Source of the DNA: Staphylococcus hyicus
Lineage (GTDB): Bacteria; Bacillota; Bacilli; Staphylococcales; Staphylococcaceae
Reading direction: 5' to 3'
DNA length: 64,000 bases
Assembly (NCBI RefSeq): GCF_000816085.1
Contig: NZ_CP008747.1
Span: 434,001 to 498,000 of the forward strand
Below are positions 16,800-25,780 of this stretch, piece after piece. Numbering within the stretch: position 1 is the stretch's first letter; every line of letters starts with the position of its first letter. Position numbers and translations under genes: made by a program. The notes beneath the pieces were generated by a model. That model saw nothing but the letters and a program-made list of their open reading frames with translations. It was not told the DNA's origin and did no database searches.

Positions 16800-16845
16800 A
16801 TAAGCCCGTATCATTCTTTATGTAAAGGAATGATTCGGGCTTTTA
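16800..16845. terminator. Bidirectional terminator between brnQ and the DUF488 gene
   Basis: AAGCCCGTATCATTC pairs with GAATGATTCGGGCTT around an 11-base loop, followed by Ts; A-rich sequence lies on the other side. Confidence 0.85.
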
Positions 16846-16877
16846 TAAGAACGATCAGTATCGTATACAGTAATACA

Positions 16878-17231
16878 TTAAGTAAGGAGGGACTTTAACA
16901 CGACAGCTTGGTTATGCTTCGTATCTTTTGCTGAATAAAGTAAATAGATATCTGCTTCAGTATGATTGATAATAGATTTTAACTCTTCAAAAGCATGATT
17001 TTGATCGGTGTTGTTAGTCAGTTCTTTCATGTATTTTGCTTTAAAAGATTCAAACTTGTCTGCATCATGATTAAACCATTTTCGTAAAGATGCTGATGGT
17101 CCTATGTTTTTGAGCCAAACATCAACTTGTGCTTCTTCTTTTGAAATGCCTCTTGGCCATATGCGGTCTACTAAGACACGTACACCTTTATGAGTAGACG
17201 CACTATAAATGCGTTGAATATAAACTGCCAT
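16878..17231 (-). CDS. DUF488-family protein
   Basis: This is a small cytoplasmic protein of unknown activity. The start at 17231 (MAVYIQRIYSASTHKG) is chosen over a longer in-frame extension because CAAAGGAGGCATTGAG precedes it and the extension would overlap the upstream gene. The 117-residue sequence has the family pattern VRVLVDRIWPRGISKEEA near residues 18-35, WLKNIGPSASLRKWFNHD near 40, and a C-terminal LLYSAKDTKHNQAVVL. It follows the DUF819 gene by 44 bases on the same strand and may be co-transcribed. Related proteins occur widely without assigned function. Confidence 0.8.
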   Translation of the reverse strand: MAVYIQRIYSASTHKGVRVLVDRIWPRGISKEEAQVDVWLKNIGPSASLRKWFNHDADKFESFKAKYMKELTNNTDQNHAFEELKSIINHTEADIYLLYSAKDTKHNQAVVLKSLLT

Positions 17232-17275
17232 CTCAATGCCTCCTTTGTATATCATTTTCCCCGAAAAAACAATCA

Positions 17276-18463
17276 TTAACGTAAAAATTGATAGATTAAA
17301 GTACCCATATAATTGCCAATCACATAGCCAAGTGTGCCAACAATGAGTATTGGGCCAATTAAACCATGCCATCCTTTACTTATTGCGAGTGCAGCTGCAG
17401 TCGTGGGCCCTCCTGCAGTGGCATTTGAGGCAAGTAACATTTCTTCAATATTAAATTTAAAAAGACGTCCCAAAACAAGTGTTAAACTAATATTGCATAT
17501 TAATATAATCAGTACGAAAATAAAGAGAAGCGGTGCAGTTTTAAATATAACTGAAAATGATGCGGGCGTGCCAATGACTACGAAAAAAATATAAATCATA
17601 AAAGTACCTATTTCATTCGTACCATTTAAGTTCTCAAAGAAATGTTCAAAACGCATCACAAGTATTAAAGTGATGGTGGTAATGAGTAGATAAGGATCCC
17701 CCAAAAATGTCAAAAGTGTGTTTACGATGCCCCATGATTTTGGCGTAATGCTTTGAAACCATTCAGACAGGGTGAAACTGGCGGCAACGATGCAAACAGA
17801 TAGACCTAATGCGATTGCAATATCATTTAAATGAATTGGTTTAGCTTTCCAATAATCTTTGTGTTCAGAGGTCTGAATGTTTTGGTTGTAAGATGATTTA
17901 AAATGTTTTTTTATCCAAGAAAATTGCGGTAATGCGATTAAAAAGATGAAATAGAGTGCCATCACACTATTATCTGCGACGACAGTCGATGAAATAAGAT
18001 CACTCGGAGGTACCAATTTCGCGCTTAATGCTGCAAAGTTAACACCACCTCCAATATAGCTTCCCGTCATCATGGCTGCGATTTTTTCGAGATGTGGGAT
18101 GTAGGGATGTAAACAAGTATAAGCAACCATTACACCTATGACAGTGCCTACGCTAGCAATTAAAAAGATACATAATAGTCGCTTACTTTCATTCCAAATT
18201 TTTTTTAAGTTAGATTGAAATAAGAGAAGCGGAATAGATAATGGAACGATATAGTTCCATACCATATCATATACAGCTGCGCGTGTTGGTATAATATTGA
18301 AATTTGAAAGTAGCATGGCGCCAATGAGAGCAATGATTGCTCCTGAAATGACTTTAGCAATTTTAAACTTATGTTCTAAAACAATACTCAATGTAGCCCA
18401 TCCAATGATAAAAGCCAGTAATAGCCATGTTTGATCTTGTGAAATAATTGCTCCGATAATCAT
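17276..18463 (-). CDS. DUF819 (YjcL-like) integral membrane protein
   Basis: This 395-residue protein has about eleven hydrophobic segments and resembles the DUF819 family of putative transporters. Recognisable features are GSYIGGGVNFAALSAKLV near residue 140 and the C-terminal LLASNATAGGPTTAAALAISKGW, a glycine/alanine-rich repeat also found in related inverted-repeat carriers. A cytoplasmic loop of about 25 charged residues separates the two halves. The ribosome site AAGGGGG precedes the ATG. No substrate is known. It heads a probable two-gene unit with the DUF488 gene. Confidence 0.8.
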   Translation of the reverse strand: MIIGAIISQDQTWLLLAFIIGWATLSIVLEHKFKIAKVISGAIIALIGAMLLSNFNIIPTRAAVYDMVWNYIVPLSIPLLLFQSNLKKIWNESKRLLCIFLIASVGTVIGVMVAYTCLHPYIPHLEKIAAMMTGSYIGGGVNFAALSAKLVPPSDLISSTVVADNSVMALYFIFLIALPQFSWIKKHFKSSYNQNIQTSEHKDYWKAKPIHLNDIAIALGLSVCIVAASFTLSEWFQSITPKSWGIVNTLLTFLGDPYLLITTITLILVMRFEHFFENLNGTNEIGTFMIYIFFVVIGTPASFSVIFKTAPLLFIFVLIILICNISLTLVLGRLFKFNIEEMLLASNATAGGPTTAAALAISKGWHGLIGPILIVGTLGYVIGNYMGTLIYQFLR

Positions 18464-18632
18464 GTAATTCCCCCTTAATGAAGTATTTTTATTAATTTTA
18501 TATTTTACAAAATGATTTGTCGATGAGGAGAAAAATGTGACGTCTTTATGATTTGCCTATAGAAAATGCACTGAATAAAATAGAATATGCTAAAATAAAT
18601 ATGTAATTATATTAGTGGAGGTGTGCCATATA

Positions 18633-18812
18633 ATGACTATAATTATTGGCATATTAATCATTCTCTCTGTAGTTGCTTGGATAAAAGCGGTAATGGTTTC
18701 TAAAAAAGAGGGCGAGGCTGCTAAGAAGCAACTGAACACATGGGTGATGATTGGTGCAGTACTTACAGTATTATCACTGAGTTTAATGTTTATTGTCTCA
18801 CAAAATTCTTAA
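18633..18812 (+). CDS. Small two-span membrane protein
   Basis: This 59-residue protein has two hydrophobic segments (about residues 2-20 and 36-55) separated by a lysine-rich loop, KKEGEAAKKQ. The ATG at 18633 follows GGAGGTG by nine bases; an upstream GTG (18615) overlaps that ribosome site and is unlikely. It is flanked by its own promoter-like region and a terminator. I do not recognise the family; its length and layout resemble small staphylococcal membrane proteins of unknown role. Confidence 0.65.
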   Translation: MTIIIGILIILSVVAWIKAVMVSKKEGEAAKKQLNTWVMIGAVLTVLSLSLMFIVSQNS

Positions 18813-18829
18813 ATACATGTCATAAATTA

Positions 18830-18866
18830 GGTGATGCATTGGATTATAAAATGTGTATCATCTTTT
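18830..18866 (+). terminator. Terminator after the 59-residue membrane protein
   Basis: AGGTGATGCA pairs, with G-U pairs, with TGTGTATCATCT, followed by TTTTTCTT. Confidence 0.6.
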
Positions 18867-18974
18867 TCTTATACGCATCTTACAAGGTTTAAAAGTACAT
18901 TAAATTTTTTAAAGATTGGCGCTTTTAAAGTTAAAATATGATAGGACTTTTGATTTTATACGGGATGGTGACAC

Positions 18975-19502
18975 ATGCTACTCATTAATACGATAATTAT
19001 TTTAATCTTATTCTTACTTATAGGATTTCTAGTAGGACACGAAGAAGGAAGATTGGTTTTTATTAAAGCCATTGCGATTGGAACCCTTTTAATTTTCTTG
19101 AGTTATATTACCATTTTGATAGGTTCATTCGTAGTTTGGTTACCAATGGTGTTATTATTTGATATTACCGATGGTATCTTTCAAATTGGCCTTATAACGA
19201 TGCTACTTAGTGGAATCATTCAATATATCTTTTTAAGGTTCATGAGTCGTAAAATTGTTATAAGTGACACGTTAATACAAATTTTAGAATACTTCATTCA
19301 ATGGTTATTAATTTATTTTACGTTGTATCAATTCGTGGCAAATCAATTAAAAGGATTGGCTGATATCGATGTTCAAAATTTATTTGCCAACTTATTGACG
19401 GTAGACAGTATTAATATCTTTATTTTACCTTCCTTATTGGTGAGTTGGATTTCAATCTCTATGGTGAGAATGAGTCGAAAACAGCTTAAAGACCACAAAT
19501 AA
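18975..19502 (+). CDS. Hydrophobic membrane protein of unknown function
   Basis: This 175-residue protein has about five membrane segments: residues 3-22, 34-60, 65-87, 100-125 and 148-165. The few charged residues lie in loops such as GHEEGRLVF and MSRKIVISD and in the C-terminal tail MSRKQLKDHK. A weak GGGATGG ribosome site precedes the ATG. A strong terminator follows, so it is separate from the sst operon downstream. No family or catalytic motif is recognised. Confidence 0.6.
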   Translation: MLLINTIIILILFLLIGFLVGHEEGRLVFIKAIAIGTLLIFLSYITILIGSFVVWLPMVLLFDITDGIFQIGLITMLLSGIIQYIFLRFMSRKIVISDTLIQILEYFIQWLLIYFTLYQFVANQLKGLADIDVQNLFANLLTVDSINIFILPSLLVSWISISMVRMSRKQLKDHK

Positions 19503-19510
19503 CATAATGA

Positions 19511-19556
19511 AAAATCTCAAAACATGGCAATTTTGTTGCGTTTTGAGATTTTTTTG
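19511..19556 (+). terminator. Terminator before the sst operon
   Basis: AAAATCTCAAAAC pairs with GTTTTGAGATTTTTTT. The T-run supports termination of the preceding membrane protein gene. Confidence 0.85.
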
Positions 19557-19611
19557 TTTTTTAGTTCAAAAGAATATTGTTTGTGAAATGATTTGGTGCT
19601 ACACTTTAAAT

Positions 19612-19630
19612 GATAATGATTTTCATTGTC
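19612..19630 (+). promoter_or_regulatory. Fur box upstream of sstABCD
   Basis: GATAATGATTTTCATTGTC matches the 19-bp Fur consensus GATAATGATAATCATTATC at all but two positions. It lies 30 bases before the first start codon, so iron-loaded Fur should repress the operon. Confidence 0.9.
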
Positions 19631-19659
19631 GATGTTTGTAAGGGTGAAAAGGAGACAGA

Positions 19660-20628
19660 ATGATGCGCTATTTTATGAATGGCTATGTGTTGTTTGTCAT
19701 ACTCACAATCCTTACTGTGTGCTCTTTGTTCATTGGGGTGAGTAGCGTTCCGATTACAGCGCTTCTTAACCTTAATGATGATCAACTGAACGTTCTATTC
19801 GCAAGTCGTATTCCCCGTACCGTAAGTATTCTTATCGCTGGAAGTACACTTGCATTGGCAGGTTTAATTATGCAACAAATGATGCAAAATAAATTTGTAA
19901 GTCCTACGACAGCTGGGACGATGGAATGGGCGAAGTTAGGTATTTTAATTTCGCTTATTTTCTTTCCAGCTGAACATACCCTAATTAAATTGTCGTTTGC
20001 TGTACTGTTAAGTGTAGCGGGCACATTTTTATTTGTTCAAATGGTACAACGCATACGATTTAAAGATGTTATTTTTGTTCCGCTGATTGGTATTATGCTC
20101 GGTGGTATCGTCTCCAGTTTTTCAACATTTATCGCTTTGAAAACGAATGCAGTTCAAAGTTTAGGTAACTGGATGAATGGTAATTTTGCCATTATTACGA
20201 GTGGACGCTATGAGGTCTTGTACCTAAGCATACCGTTACTTGTGCTGACTTATGTATTTGCAAATCAATTTACAATTGCAGGTATGGGTCGTGATTTTAG
20301 TAAAAATTTAGGGCTGAATTATGATGTCATCATAAACATCGGCTTGTTTATAACTGCTACAATTACGGCGCTGGTTGTTGTCACAGTCGGAACACTTCCA
20401 TTTTTAGGTCTTATCGTACCCAATATCGTTTCTATCTTTAAAGGAGATCATCTGAAAAATGCTTTGCCACATACAGCAATGCTCGGCGCCATTTTTGTGA
20501 TGTTTTCAGATATTGTAGGACGCGTCGTGGTTTATCCATATGAAATCAATATTGGTTTAACGATTGGTATGTTCGGGACAATTATTTTTATTATTATGTT
20601 GATGAAAGGACGTCGTCATTATGCGTAA
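19660..20628 (+). CDS. sstA: Ferric-siderophore/catechol ABC transporter permease SstA
   Basis: This is the first permease of an iron-uptake ABC system in the FecCD/BtuC family. The 322-residue protein has about nine to ten membrane segments. The family region RIPRTVSILIAGSTLALAGLIMQ is at about residues 50-72, with TLPFLGLIVPNIVSIFKGDHLKN later in the sequence. It overlaps sstB by eight bases. Behind the Fur box, and with gene order permease-permease-ATPase-lipoprotein, it matches S. aureus sstABCD, which imports iron bound to catechol compounds and catecholamine hormones. The symbol rests on order and family, so paralogous systems remain possible. Confidence 0.85.
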   Translation: MMRYFMNGYVLFVILTILTVCSLFIGVSSVPITALLNLNDDQLNVLFASRIPRTVSILIAGSTLALAGLIMQQMMQNKFVSPTTAGTMEWAKLGILISLIFFPAEHTLIKLSFAVLLSVAGTFLFVQMVQRIRFKDVIFVPLIGIMLGGIVSSFSTFIALKTNAVQSLGNWMNGNFAIITSGRYEVLYLSIPLLVLTYVFANQFTIAGMGRDFSKNLGLNYDVIINIGLFITATITALVVVTVGTLPFLGLIVPNIVSIFKGDHLKNALPHTAMLGAIFVMFSDIVGRVVVYPYEINIGLTIGMFGTIIFIIMLMKGRRHYA

Positions 20629-21580
20629 TGCGTCCTTGAAAAAACTCATCATTTTATTCGTCGCTACCATAATTATTGGTGCCATGTATCTGTTGATTGG
20701 ACTTGATTTTGAAATTTTTGAGTATCAGTTTAGTAGTCGTTTGAGAAAACTTTTCTTAATGATCCTCGTAGGGGCAGCTATCGCTACTTCAACTGTCATT
20801 TTTCAAGCCATCACTGTAAATCGTCTATTAACGCCTTCCATAATGGGACTTGATGCTGTATATCTTTTTAGTAAAGTTTTAATTCTTTTTATTTTTGGTA
20901 CAAGTTCGATTTTCATTACAAATTTTTATATGAATTTTACAATTACGCTTGTTGTAATGGTGATTTTCGCATTGATTTTATTTGAAGGTATTTTTAAATA
21001 TGGACAGTTTTCGGTGTACTTTATTTTATTAATTGGCGTGATATTAGGAACATTTTTCAGAAGTATTACTGGTTTTCTTGAGTTACTTATAAATCCTGAA
21101 GACTTCCTTGTGGTGCAAAGTGCCATGTTTGCAAACTTTGACGGTTCAAATTCTACGTTAGTGACGTTAAGTGCCATTGTTTTAACCATCTTAATGCTCA
21201 TAACAGTGAAAATGCTTCCGTATCTAGATGTATTGTTACTCGGGCGCGCCCAAGCGATTAATCTAGGTGTGAATTATACACAGATGACACGGATGCTACT
21301 CATTTTAGTAGCACTAATGGTTGCATTGGCAACAGCATTAGTCGGACCGATTACATTTTTAGGATTACTAACGATTAATTTGGCGCATGAACTCATTAAA
21401 AATTTCGAACATCGTTATATTTTACCAGCAACGATATGTATCAGTTGGATCAGTTTATTTGTCGCACAGTGGATTGTAGAGCACTTATTTGAAGCAACAA
21501 CACAAGTTAGTATTTTAATTAACCTCATTGGAGGCATTTACTTTATCTATCTTTTAATGAGGCGGAGGGAAATGACATGA
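20621..21580 (+). CDS. sstB: Ferric-siderophore/catechol ABC transporter permease SstB
   Basis: This is the second permease of the same importer, probably forming a heterodimer with SstA. The 319-residue protein has the usual FecCD-type membrane segments. Conserved regions are seen at ATSTVIFQAITVNRLLTPSIMGLDA (about residues 55-80) and VGPITFLGLLTINLAHEL near residue 245. It overlaps sstA by eight bases and sstC by four, so translation of the block is coupled. Iron control comes from the single Fur box upstream of sstA. Confidence 0.85.
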   Translation: MRNASLKKLIILFVATIIIGAMYLLIGLDFEIFEYQFSSRLRKLFLMILVGAAIATSTVIFQAITVNRLLTPSIMGLDAVYLFSKVLILFIFGTSSIFITNFYMNFTITLVVMVIFALILFEGIFKYGQFSVYFILLIGVILGTFFRSITGFLELLINPEDFLVVQSAMFANFDGSNSTLVTLSAIVLTILMLITVKMLPYLDVLLLGRAQAINLGVNYTQMTRMLLILVALMVALATALVGPITFLGLLTINLAHELIKNFEHRYILPATICISWISLFVAQWIVEHLFEATTQVSILINLIGGIYFIYLLMRRREMT

Positions 21581-22380
21581 TTCGTATTCAACATTTAAAT
21601 CAATTTATTGATGAGAAACAAATACTCACGGATGTGAGTGTTGATATTCAAAAAGGCCGACTCACATCGTTGATTGGACCAAACGGTGCAGGCAAAAGTA
21701 CGTTATTGTCAGCAATCAGTCGCTTGCGTGACTTCCAAGAAGGCAGTGTTGAAATCGAAGGCACACCTTTACATGCCTATGGGTCCAAGGCTTTATCTCA
21801 AAAATTATCGATTTTAAAACAAACGAACCATACAGAATTAAATATCACAGTTGAACAATTGGTCAACTTTGGTCGTTTTCCATACTCAAAAGGTTATTTA
21901 AAAAAAGAAGATAAAGCAAAAGTAAATGAAGCGATTGCATTATTAAAGTTGGATGAAATACGACACCGTTATCTTAAAACACTATCAGGTGGTCAACGTC
22001 AACGCGCGTATATCGCGATGACAATCGCACAAGATACGGAGTATATTCTTTTAGATGAACCGTTAAACAACTTAGATATGAAACATTCTGTTCAAATTAT
22101 GCAAACCTTACGTGAGCTCGCTGTTTTTCATAATAAAACCATTGTCGTTGTTTTACATGATATCAATTTTGCATCTGTGTATTCGGACGATATTGTCGCT
22201 TTAAAAGATGGAAAAGTCATTAAAGCTGCCGATAAACGTGACGTAGTAGAAGCATCGGTGTTAAAACAACTTTATGACATGGATGTCAAAATTGAAACGA
22301 TACGAGGTCAACAAATTTGTATTTATTTTGATGAACTACCATGTATGTATCATCAAATGTCTCATAAAGTATTGAGTTAA
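21577..22380 (+). CDS. sstC: Iron-uptake ABC transporter ATP-binding protein SstC
   Basis: This is the ATPase driving the Sst importer. The 267-residue protein has Walker A GPNGAGKST near residue 34, signature LSGGQRQRAYIAM near 138, Walker B YILLDEPLNNLD and switch histidine VVLHDINFA, all in the FepC/FhuC pattern. It overlaps sstB by four bases, and sstD starts 14 bases after its stop with an AGGAGG site. Function as an iron-chelate ABC ATPase is well supported; which chelate is carried is inferred from S. aureus. Confidence 0.9.
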   Translation: MIRIQHLNQFIDEKQILTDVSVDIQKGRLTSLIGPNGAGKSTLLSAISRLRDFQEGSVEIEGTPLHAYGSKALSQKLSILKQTNHTELNITVEQLVNFGRFPYSKGYLKKEDKAKVNEAIALLKLDEIRHRYLKTLSGGQRQRAYIAMTIAQDTEYILLDEPLNNLDMKHSVQIMQTLRELAVFHNKTIVVVLHDINFASVYSDDIVALKDGKVIKAADKRDVVEASVLKQLYDMDVKIETIRGQQICIYFDELPCMYHQMSHKVLS

Positions 22381-22394
22381 ATTAGGAGGACAAC

Positions 22395-23423
22395 ATGAAA
22401 AAATTAGGATTATTATTAATGATTGCGATGGTCTTTGTATTAGTCGCATGTGGTAATGATGAAGAAAAATCATCAAAAAAAGGTGATTCTAAAGAAACTG
22501 TTGAAGTAAAAAATGATTTTAAATTACGCGGGAAAGCCAAAGATGGCAGTGAAGATAAAGCTTACTCTGATACTGTAAAAGTGCCGAAAAATCCGCAAAA
22601 AGCAGTCGTGTTTGACTACGGTGCATTAAAAACATTAGAAGAGATGGACTTAAAAGATAAAGTTGTGGCTTTACCAAAAGGTGAAGGTAACGCGCAGTTA
22701 CCAGACTTCTTAGATGATTTTAAATCAGATAAATACCAAAACACAGGTTCTCTAAAAGAAATTAACTTTGACGTCATTGCTAAAGTGAAACCAGATGTGA
22801 TTTATTTATCAGCACGTACAGCAAACCAAAAAAATATAGATGAGTTGAAAAAAGCAGCACCGAATGCACCAATCGTTTATATGGGTGCTAAAAATGATGA
22901 TTTCGTAGAATCTATGAAAAATGACACAAGTATTCTTGGTAAAATCTACGATACTGAGAAGAAAGCAGAAGCTTTAAATAAAGAATTAGATGAAAAGATT
23001 GCAGAAGTAAAAGCAAAAACAAAAAACTTAGATTTAAAAGCAATGTATTTACTTGTTAACGAAGGTGAATTATCTACTTTTGGAGCGGGAGACCGTTTCG
23101 GTAATCTCGTATTCGATACGTTAGGTTTCAAACCAGTTGATGATAATATTAAGAAAAGCAGTCATGGTCAAAACGTGACAAATGAATATGTGAGTGAGAA
23201 AAATCCAGATATCATCTTCGCGATGGATCGTGGTAAAGCAATCGGTGAAAAATCAACAGCCAAACAAGTTTTAGGCAACGATGTCATTAAAAATGTGAAA
23301 GCTGTTAAAAATGGTAAAGTTTTAGAATTAGATCCTAAACTTTGGTACTTTGCTTCAGGTTCAACAACAACGACAATTAAGCAAATTGAAGAAATTGAAG
23401 AAGGATTAAAATTAGATAAATAA
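22395..23423 (+). CDS. sstD: Iron-binding lipoprotein SstD
   Basis: This is the substrate-binding lipoprotein of the Sst system. The 342-residue protein has a signal peptide with lipobox VLVAC, a lysine/glutamate linker, and a class III periplasmic-binding fold. That fold is indicated by KAVVFDYGALKTLEEMDL (about residues 70-88), VKPDVIYLSARTANQ and NPDIIFAMDRG. The length is close to that of S. aureus SstD. It lies on the outer membrane face and hands ferric-catechol complexes to SstAB. A terminator with G-U-rich stem follows. Confidence 0.88.
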   Translation: MKKLGLLLMIAMVFVLVACGNDEEKSSKKGDSKETVEVKNDFKLRGKAKDGSEDKAYSDTVKVPKNPQKAVVFDYGALKTLEEMDLKDKVVALPKGEGNAQLPDFLDDFKSDKYQNTGSLKEINFDVIAKVKPDVIYLSARTANQKNIDELKKAAPNAPIVYMGAKNDDFVESMKNDTSILGKIYDTEKKAEALNKELDEKIAEVKAKTKNLDLKAMYLLVNEGELSTFGAGDRFGNLVFDTLGFKPVDDNIKKSSHGQNVTNEYVSEKNPDIIFAMDRGKAIGEKSTAKQVLGNDVIKNVKAVKNGKVLELDPKLWYFASGSTTTTIKQIEEIEEGLKLDK

Positions 23424-23440
23424 AATTCTAAAATCAATTT

Positions 23441-23479
23441 AGGGGTTTGGATGTTGCTATAATGTCCGAGCCTCTTTTT
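23441..23479 (+). terminator. Terminator of the sst operon
   Basis: AGGGGTTTGGAT and GTCCGAGCCTCT pair with several G-U pairs around an 11-base loop, followed by TTTTTA. Confidence 0.65.
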
Positions 23480-23632
23480 ATGGGAATGAACAATTGAGAA
23501 GCCTATTACTCTCAATTACTATTAAAATTTTTAAAGGCTTGTTTTTAACGATTTAGCGATCCACGCCATTAAATAGATGTAGGAATTCCTTCATCTTGTA
23601 TCAAATAGTTAAATATTCAATACATATCAATC

Positions 23633-23674
23633 GCCTTCAAAGTGCATTTAACCATGTACTTTGAAGGCTTTTAA
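23633..23674. terminator. Hairpin of the recurring GCCTTCRA family
   Basis: GCCTTCAAAGT pairs with ACTTTGAAGGC around a 14-base loop (23633-23668), followed by TTTT. It lies between sstD and the convergent MarR gene and could act in either direction. Nothing else is apparent between 23480 and 23718. Confidence 0.75.
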
Positions 23675-23718
23675 ATTGATAGAAAGGTGTTATTCCAAAC
23701 GCTCTATATAGGATGATT

Positions 23719-24159
23719 TTAATCTTGGTTGAAATTATTTTTAATGAAACGCTCTAATACTTGAACTAATTGTTCCATGTCGTCACCTTCGAAATTTAAT
23801 TCTTTGTATACTTCATTCGTGACTTTAAATAAATAGTCGCGCACCTCAACGCCTTTTTCGGTCAAAGAAATATTCAGGTTTCGTTCATCGTCTTCATTAC
23901 GAAGTTTTTGAACGAATCCTTTTTGGTCAAGCTTTTTTATTAATGGTGTGAGTGTACCTGAATTTAAATAAATACGATTGCCTAATGTTTTAATATTTAC
24001 AACTTCATTAGGCTGTATCGCTTTTAAAGTGATGTATGATGTATACGTCAAATCGTATGACTTTAAGTGTGTCGCGTACTTCTTTATGACTTCTTTAGAA
24101 GCAACATAAAATAAAAAACATAGTTCATTTTTTAAGTCATCATGTTCTAATGTCATCAT
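23719..24159 (-). CDS. MarR-family transcriptional regulator
   Basis: This is a winged-helix repressor or activator. The start at 24159 (MMTLEHDDLKN) follows AAGGGGGCCAAT; a longer in-frame start at 24195 lacks a ribosome site. The 146-residue protein contains the wHTH core VVNIKTLGNRIYLNSGTLTPLIKKLDQKGFV (residues about 52-82; recognition helix around SGTLTPLIKKL) and the wing RNEDDERNLNISLTEKG, close to the MgrA/OhrR/SarZ style. It is divergent from a nitroreductase gene, a common arrangement in which the regulator senses quinones or oxidants and controls the neighbour. A Cys occurs early (NELCFLFYV), as in OhrR/MgrA-type redox sensors. Confidence 0.85.
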   Translation of the reverse strand: MMTLEHDDLKNELCFLFYVASKEVIKKYATHLKSYDLTYTSYITLKAIQPNEVVNIKTLGNRIYLNSGTLTPLIKKLDQKGFVQKLRNEDDERNLNISLTEKGVEVRDYLFKVTNEVYKELNFEGDDMEQLVQVLERFIKNNFNQD

Positions 24160-24229
24160 ATTGGCCCCCTTGATCTCTTTGTAATAGTATAACACTTTTT
24201 TCTTGATTGACGCAGAACGGTTACATATA

Positions 24230-24251
24230 ATTGAATTGAACTTAATTTAAT
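24230..24251. promoter_or_regulatory. Candidate MarR operator between marR and nitroreductase genes
   Basis: An A/T-rich imperfect 22-bp palindrome, with ATTGAATT on the left and AATTTAAT on the right, matches its own reverse complement at 16 of 22 positions. It lies centrally in the divergent intergenic region. Confidence 0.4.
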
Positions 24252-24291
24252 CAAAATAATATTTATTATGGTGAGAGAGGGATGTTGTTAT

Positions 24292-24912
24292 ATGAAAGAT
24301 TTTAAATCCGTATTAGAAAGTCGACGTTCGGTTAAACAATTTGATCCGAATGTAAAAATTCCGCGAGAAGAAATGGAAGAAATGATCACACTTACTACGA
24401 AAGCACCATCATCTGTAAATATGCAACCTTGGCGTTTTGTCGTTGTTGATACACCTGAAGGAAAAGATATACTACGCCCGTTAGTGCAGTTTAACACGCG
24501 TCAAAATGATACATCTGCAGCTATGGTTGTTATTTTTGGAGATATGAAGAACTATGAATATGCTGATAAAATATATGATGATGCGGTTGAAAAAGGGTTC
24601 ATGCCACAAGAAGTTAAAGATGTTCAAGTTGCGAAATTTGTTGAGCTATATGAAAGCCTAGATCGCCAAGGTATGAATGATATTGTTAAAATCGACAGTA
24701 GTTTGGCAGCGATGCAATTTATGCTCATTGCACGATATTATGGTTATGATACAAATCCGATTGGCGGCTTTGAAAAAGATGTTATTGCAGAAGCGCTAGG
24801 TCTCGATTCAGAACGCTACATGCCTGTGATGATCATTGCAGTGGGTAAAGCAGCTGTGGAAGGGCGTGAATCCGTACGTCTACCGGTAGAAGATGTATTG
24901 TCATTTCGCTAA
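24292..24912 (+). CDS. Nitroreductase-family flavoprotein
   Basis: This is a predicted FMN-dependent NAD(P)H oxidoreductase acting on nitroaromatics or quinones. The 206-residue protein starts MKDFKSVLESRRSVKQFDP, where the RRS motif binds FMN phosphate. TTKAPSSVNMQPWRFVVVD at about residues 35-53 is another family signature. The C-terminal part has the GGFEKDVIAEALGL segment and a final RLPVEDVLSF. ATG 24292 has a GAGGG site about ten bases upstream. It is divergent from the MarR-type gene, so it is probably part of its regulon. The physiological substrate is unknown. Confidence 0.88.
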   Translation: MKDFKSVLESRRSVKQFDPNVKIPREEMEEMITLTTKAPSSVNMQPWRFVVVDTPEGKDILRPLVQFNTRQNDTSAAMVVIFGDMKNYEYADKIYDDAVEKGFMPQEVKDVQVAKFVELYESLDRQGMNDIVKIDSSLAAMQFMLIARYYGYDTNPIGGFEKDVIAEALGLDSERYMPVMIIAVGKAAVEGRESVRLPVEDVLSFR

Positions 24913-24941
24913 AACATAAAAAATAATTTTAATACTAAAAG

Positions 24942-25011
24942 CACCCCGTATAACTATCAAATTTGTTGCTAAAGTAGTACATTAGTAATGAAAGAGATAA
25001 AGTACGGGGTG
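24942..25011 (+). promoter_or_regulatory. Long-range inverted repeat masking the relP ribosome site
   Basis: CACCCCGTA (24942-24950) is perfectly complementary to TACGGGGTG (25003-25011). The second arm contains the GGGGTG Shine-Dalgarno sequence of relP. The 52-base interval is A/T-rich. If both arms are transcribed the stem would hide the ribosome site; if not, the arms could be a protein-binding site. Confidence 0.45.
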
Positions 25012-25016
25012 ACTGT

Positions 25017-25730
25017 ATGTTTGTAGAGAAAAAAATACCCATTAATATTGAAAATTTAAAAAGTGAAGTTGCAACGTATACACAAAAAGCGATACATTCT
25101 GAGGATAATATCGAACAAGTTGTACAATTTATTAAGTTAGAACATATTTATGGGGCGGCATTAGAAGAAATTAGTACAAAACTTCATATTTTAGATCAAG
25201 ATTTTCAGTTGAAAAATGCACATAATCCGATTCATCATATGGAGCGACGTGTAAAAAAAATACCGAGCCTATTACAAAAGCTGAAGCGAAAAGGCTTCGA
25301 AATTTCGGCCCAATCCGCACAATCACATATTATGGATATTGCTGGAATCCGAGTAGTTTGTAACTATATGAATGATATTTATAACGTTGAACAACTATTA
25401 TTGCAACAAGCAGACATAAAGCTGTTAAAACGAAAAGATTATATTCAGTACCCTAAAGCAAATGGCTATAAAAGTTTGCATATTGTCGTGTCCGTTCCAG
25501 TATTTTTAACGGATGGAACGATTGAAGCGCCTGTAGAAATACAGCTAAGAACGATTGGAATGGATATGTGGGCGAGCTTAGAACATCAATTACATTATAA
25601 ATCAACCAATGGTGATAGAGACATGTATCGTCAAACTTTAAGAGAATGTGCGCTTGAAATAGGGGATGTAGAACGCAAAATGGAACGAATTCATTTAAAC
25701 ATTCAACAAGATCAACTTAATGAGCATTAA
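25017..25730 (+). CDS. relP: Small alarmone synthetase RelP
   Basis: This enzyme makes (p)ppGpp or pGpp from ATP and GDP/GTP/GMP in the cytoplasm. The 237-residue single-domain synthetase has no hydrolase or TGS domain. Motifs seen are [20 protein letters not shown] near residue 72, [11 protein letters not shown] near 103, [11 protein letters not shown] near 148, and [22 protein letters not shown] near 179-200. It resembles S. aureus RelP more than RelQ. S. aureus relP responds to cell-wall stress through VraRS; I do not see a clear VraR site here. An inverted repeat overlapping the ribosome site may add control. Confidence 0.9.
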   Translation: MFVEKKIPINIENLKSEVATYTQKAIHSEDNIEQVVQFIKLEHIYGAALEEISTKLHILDQDFQLKNAHNPIHHMERRVKKIPSLLQKLKRKGFEISAQSAQSHIMDIAGIRVVCNYMNDIYNVEQLLLQQADIKLLKRKDYIQYPKANGYKSLHIVVSVPVFLTDGTIEAPVEIQLRTIGMDMWASLEHQLHYKSTNGDRDMYRQTLRECALEIGDVERKMERIHLNIQQDQLNEH

Positions 25731-25780
25731 AAAAAGTGTGCCGTAAAATCACGTGATGTGATGTAAACGGCACTTTTTTA
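25731..25780. terminator. Bidirectional terminator between relP and the M23 peptidase gene
   Basis: AAAAGTGTGCCGTAAAATCAC pairs approximately with the reverse strand of GTGATGTAAACGGCACTTTT, with T-runs on both sides. It ends at the convergent peptidase stop. Confidence 0.85.
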
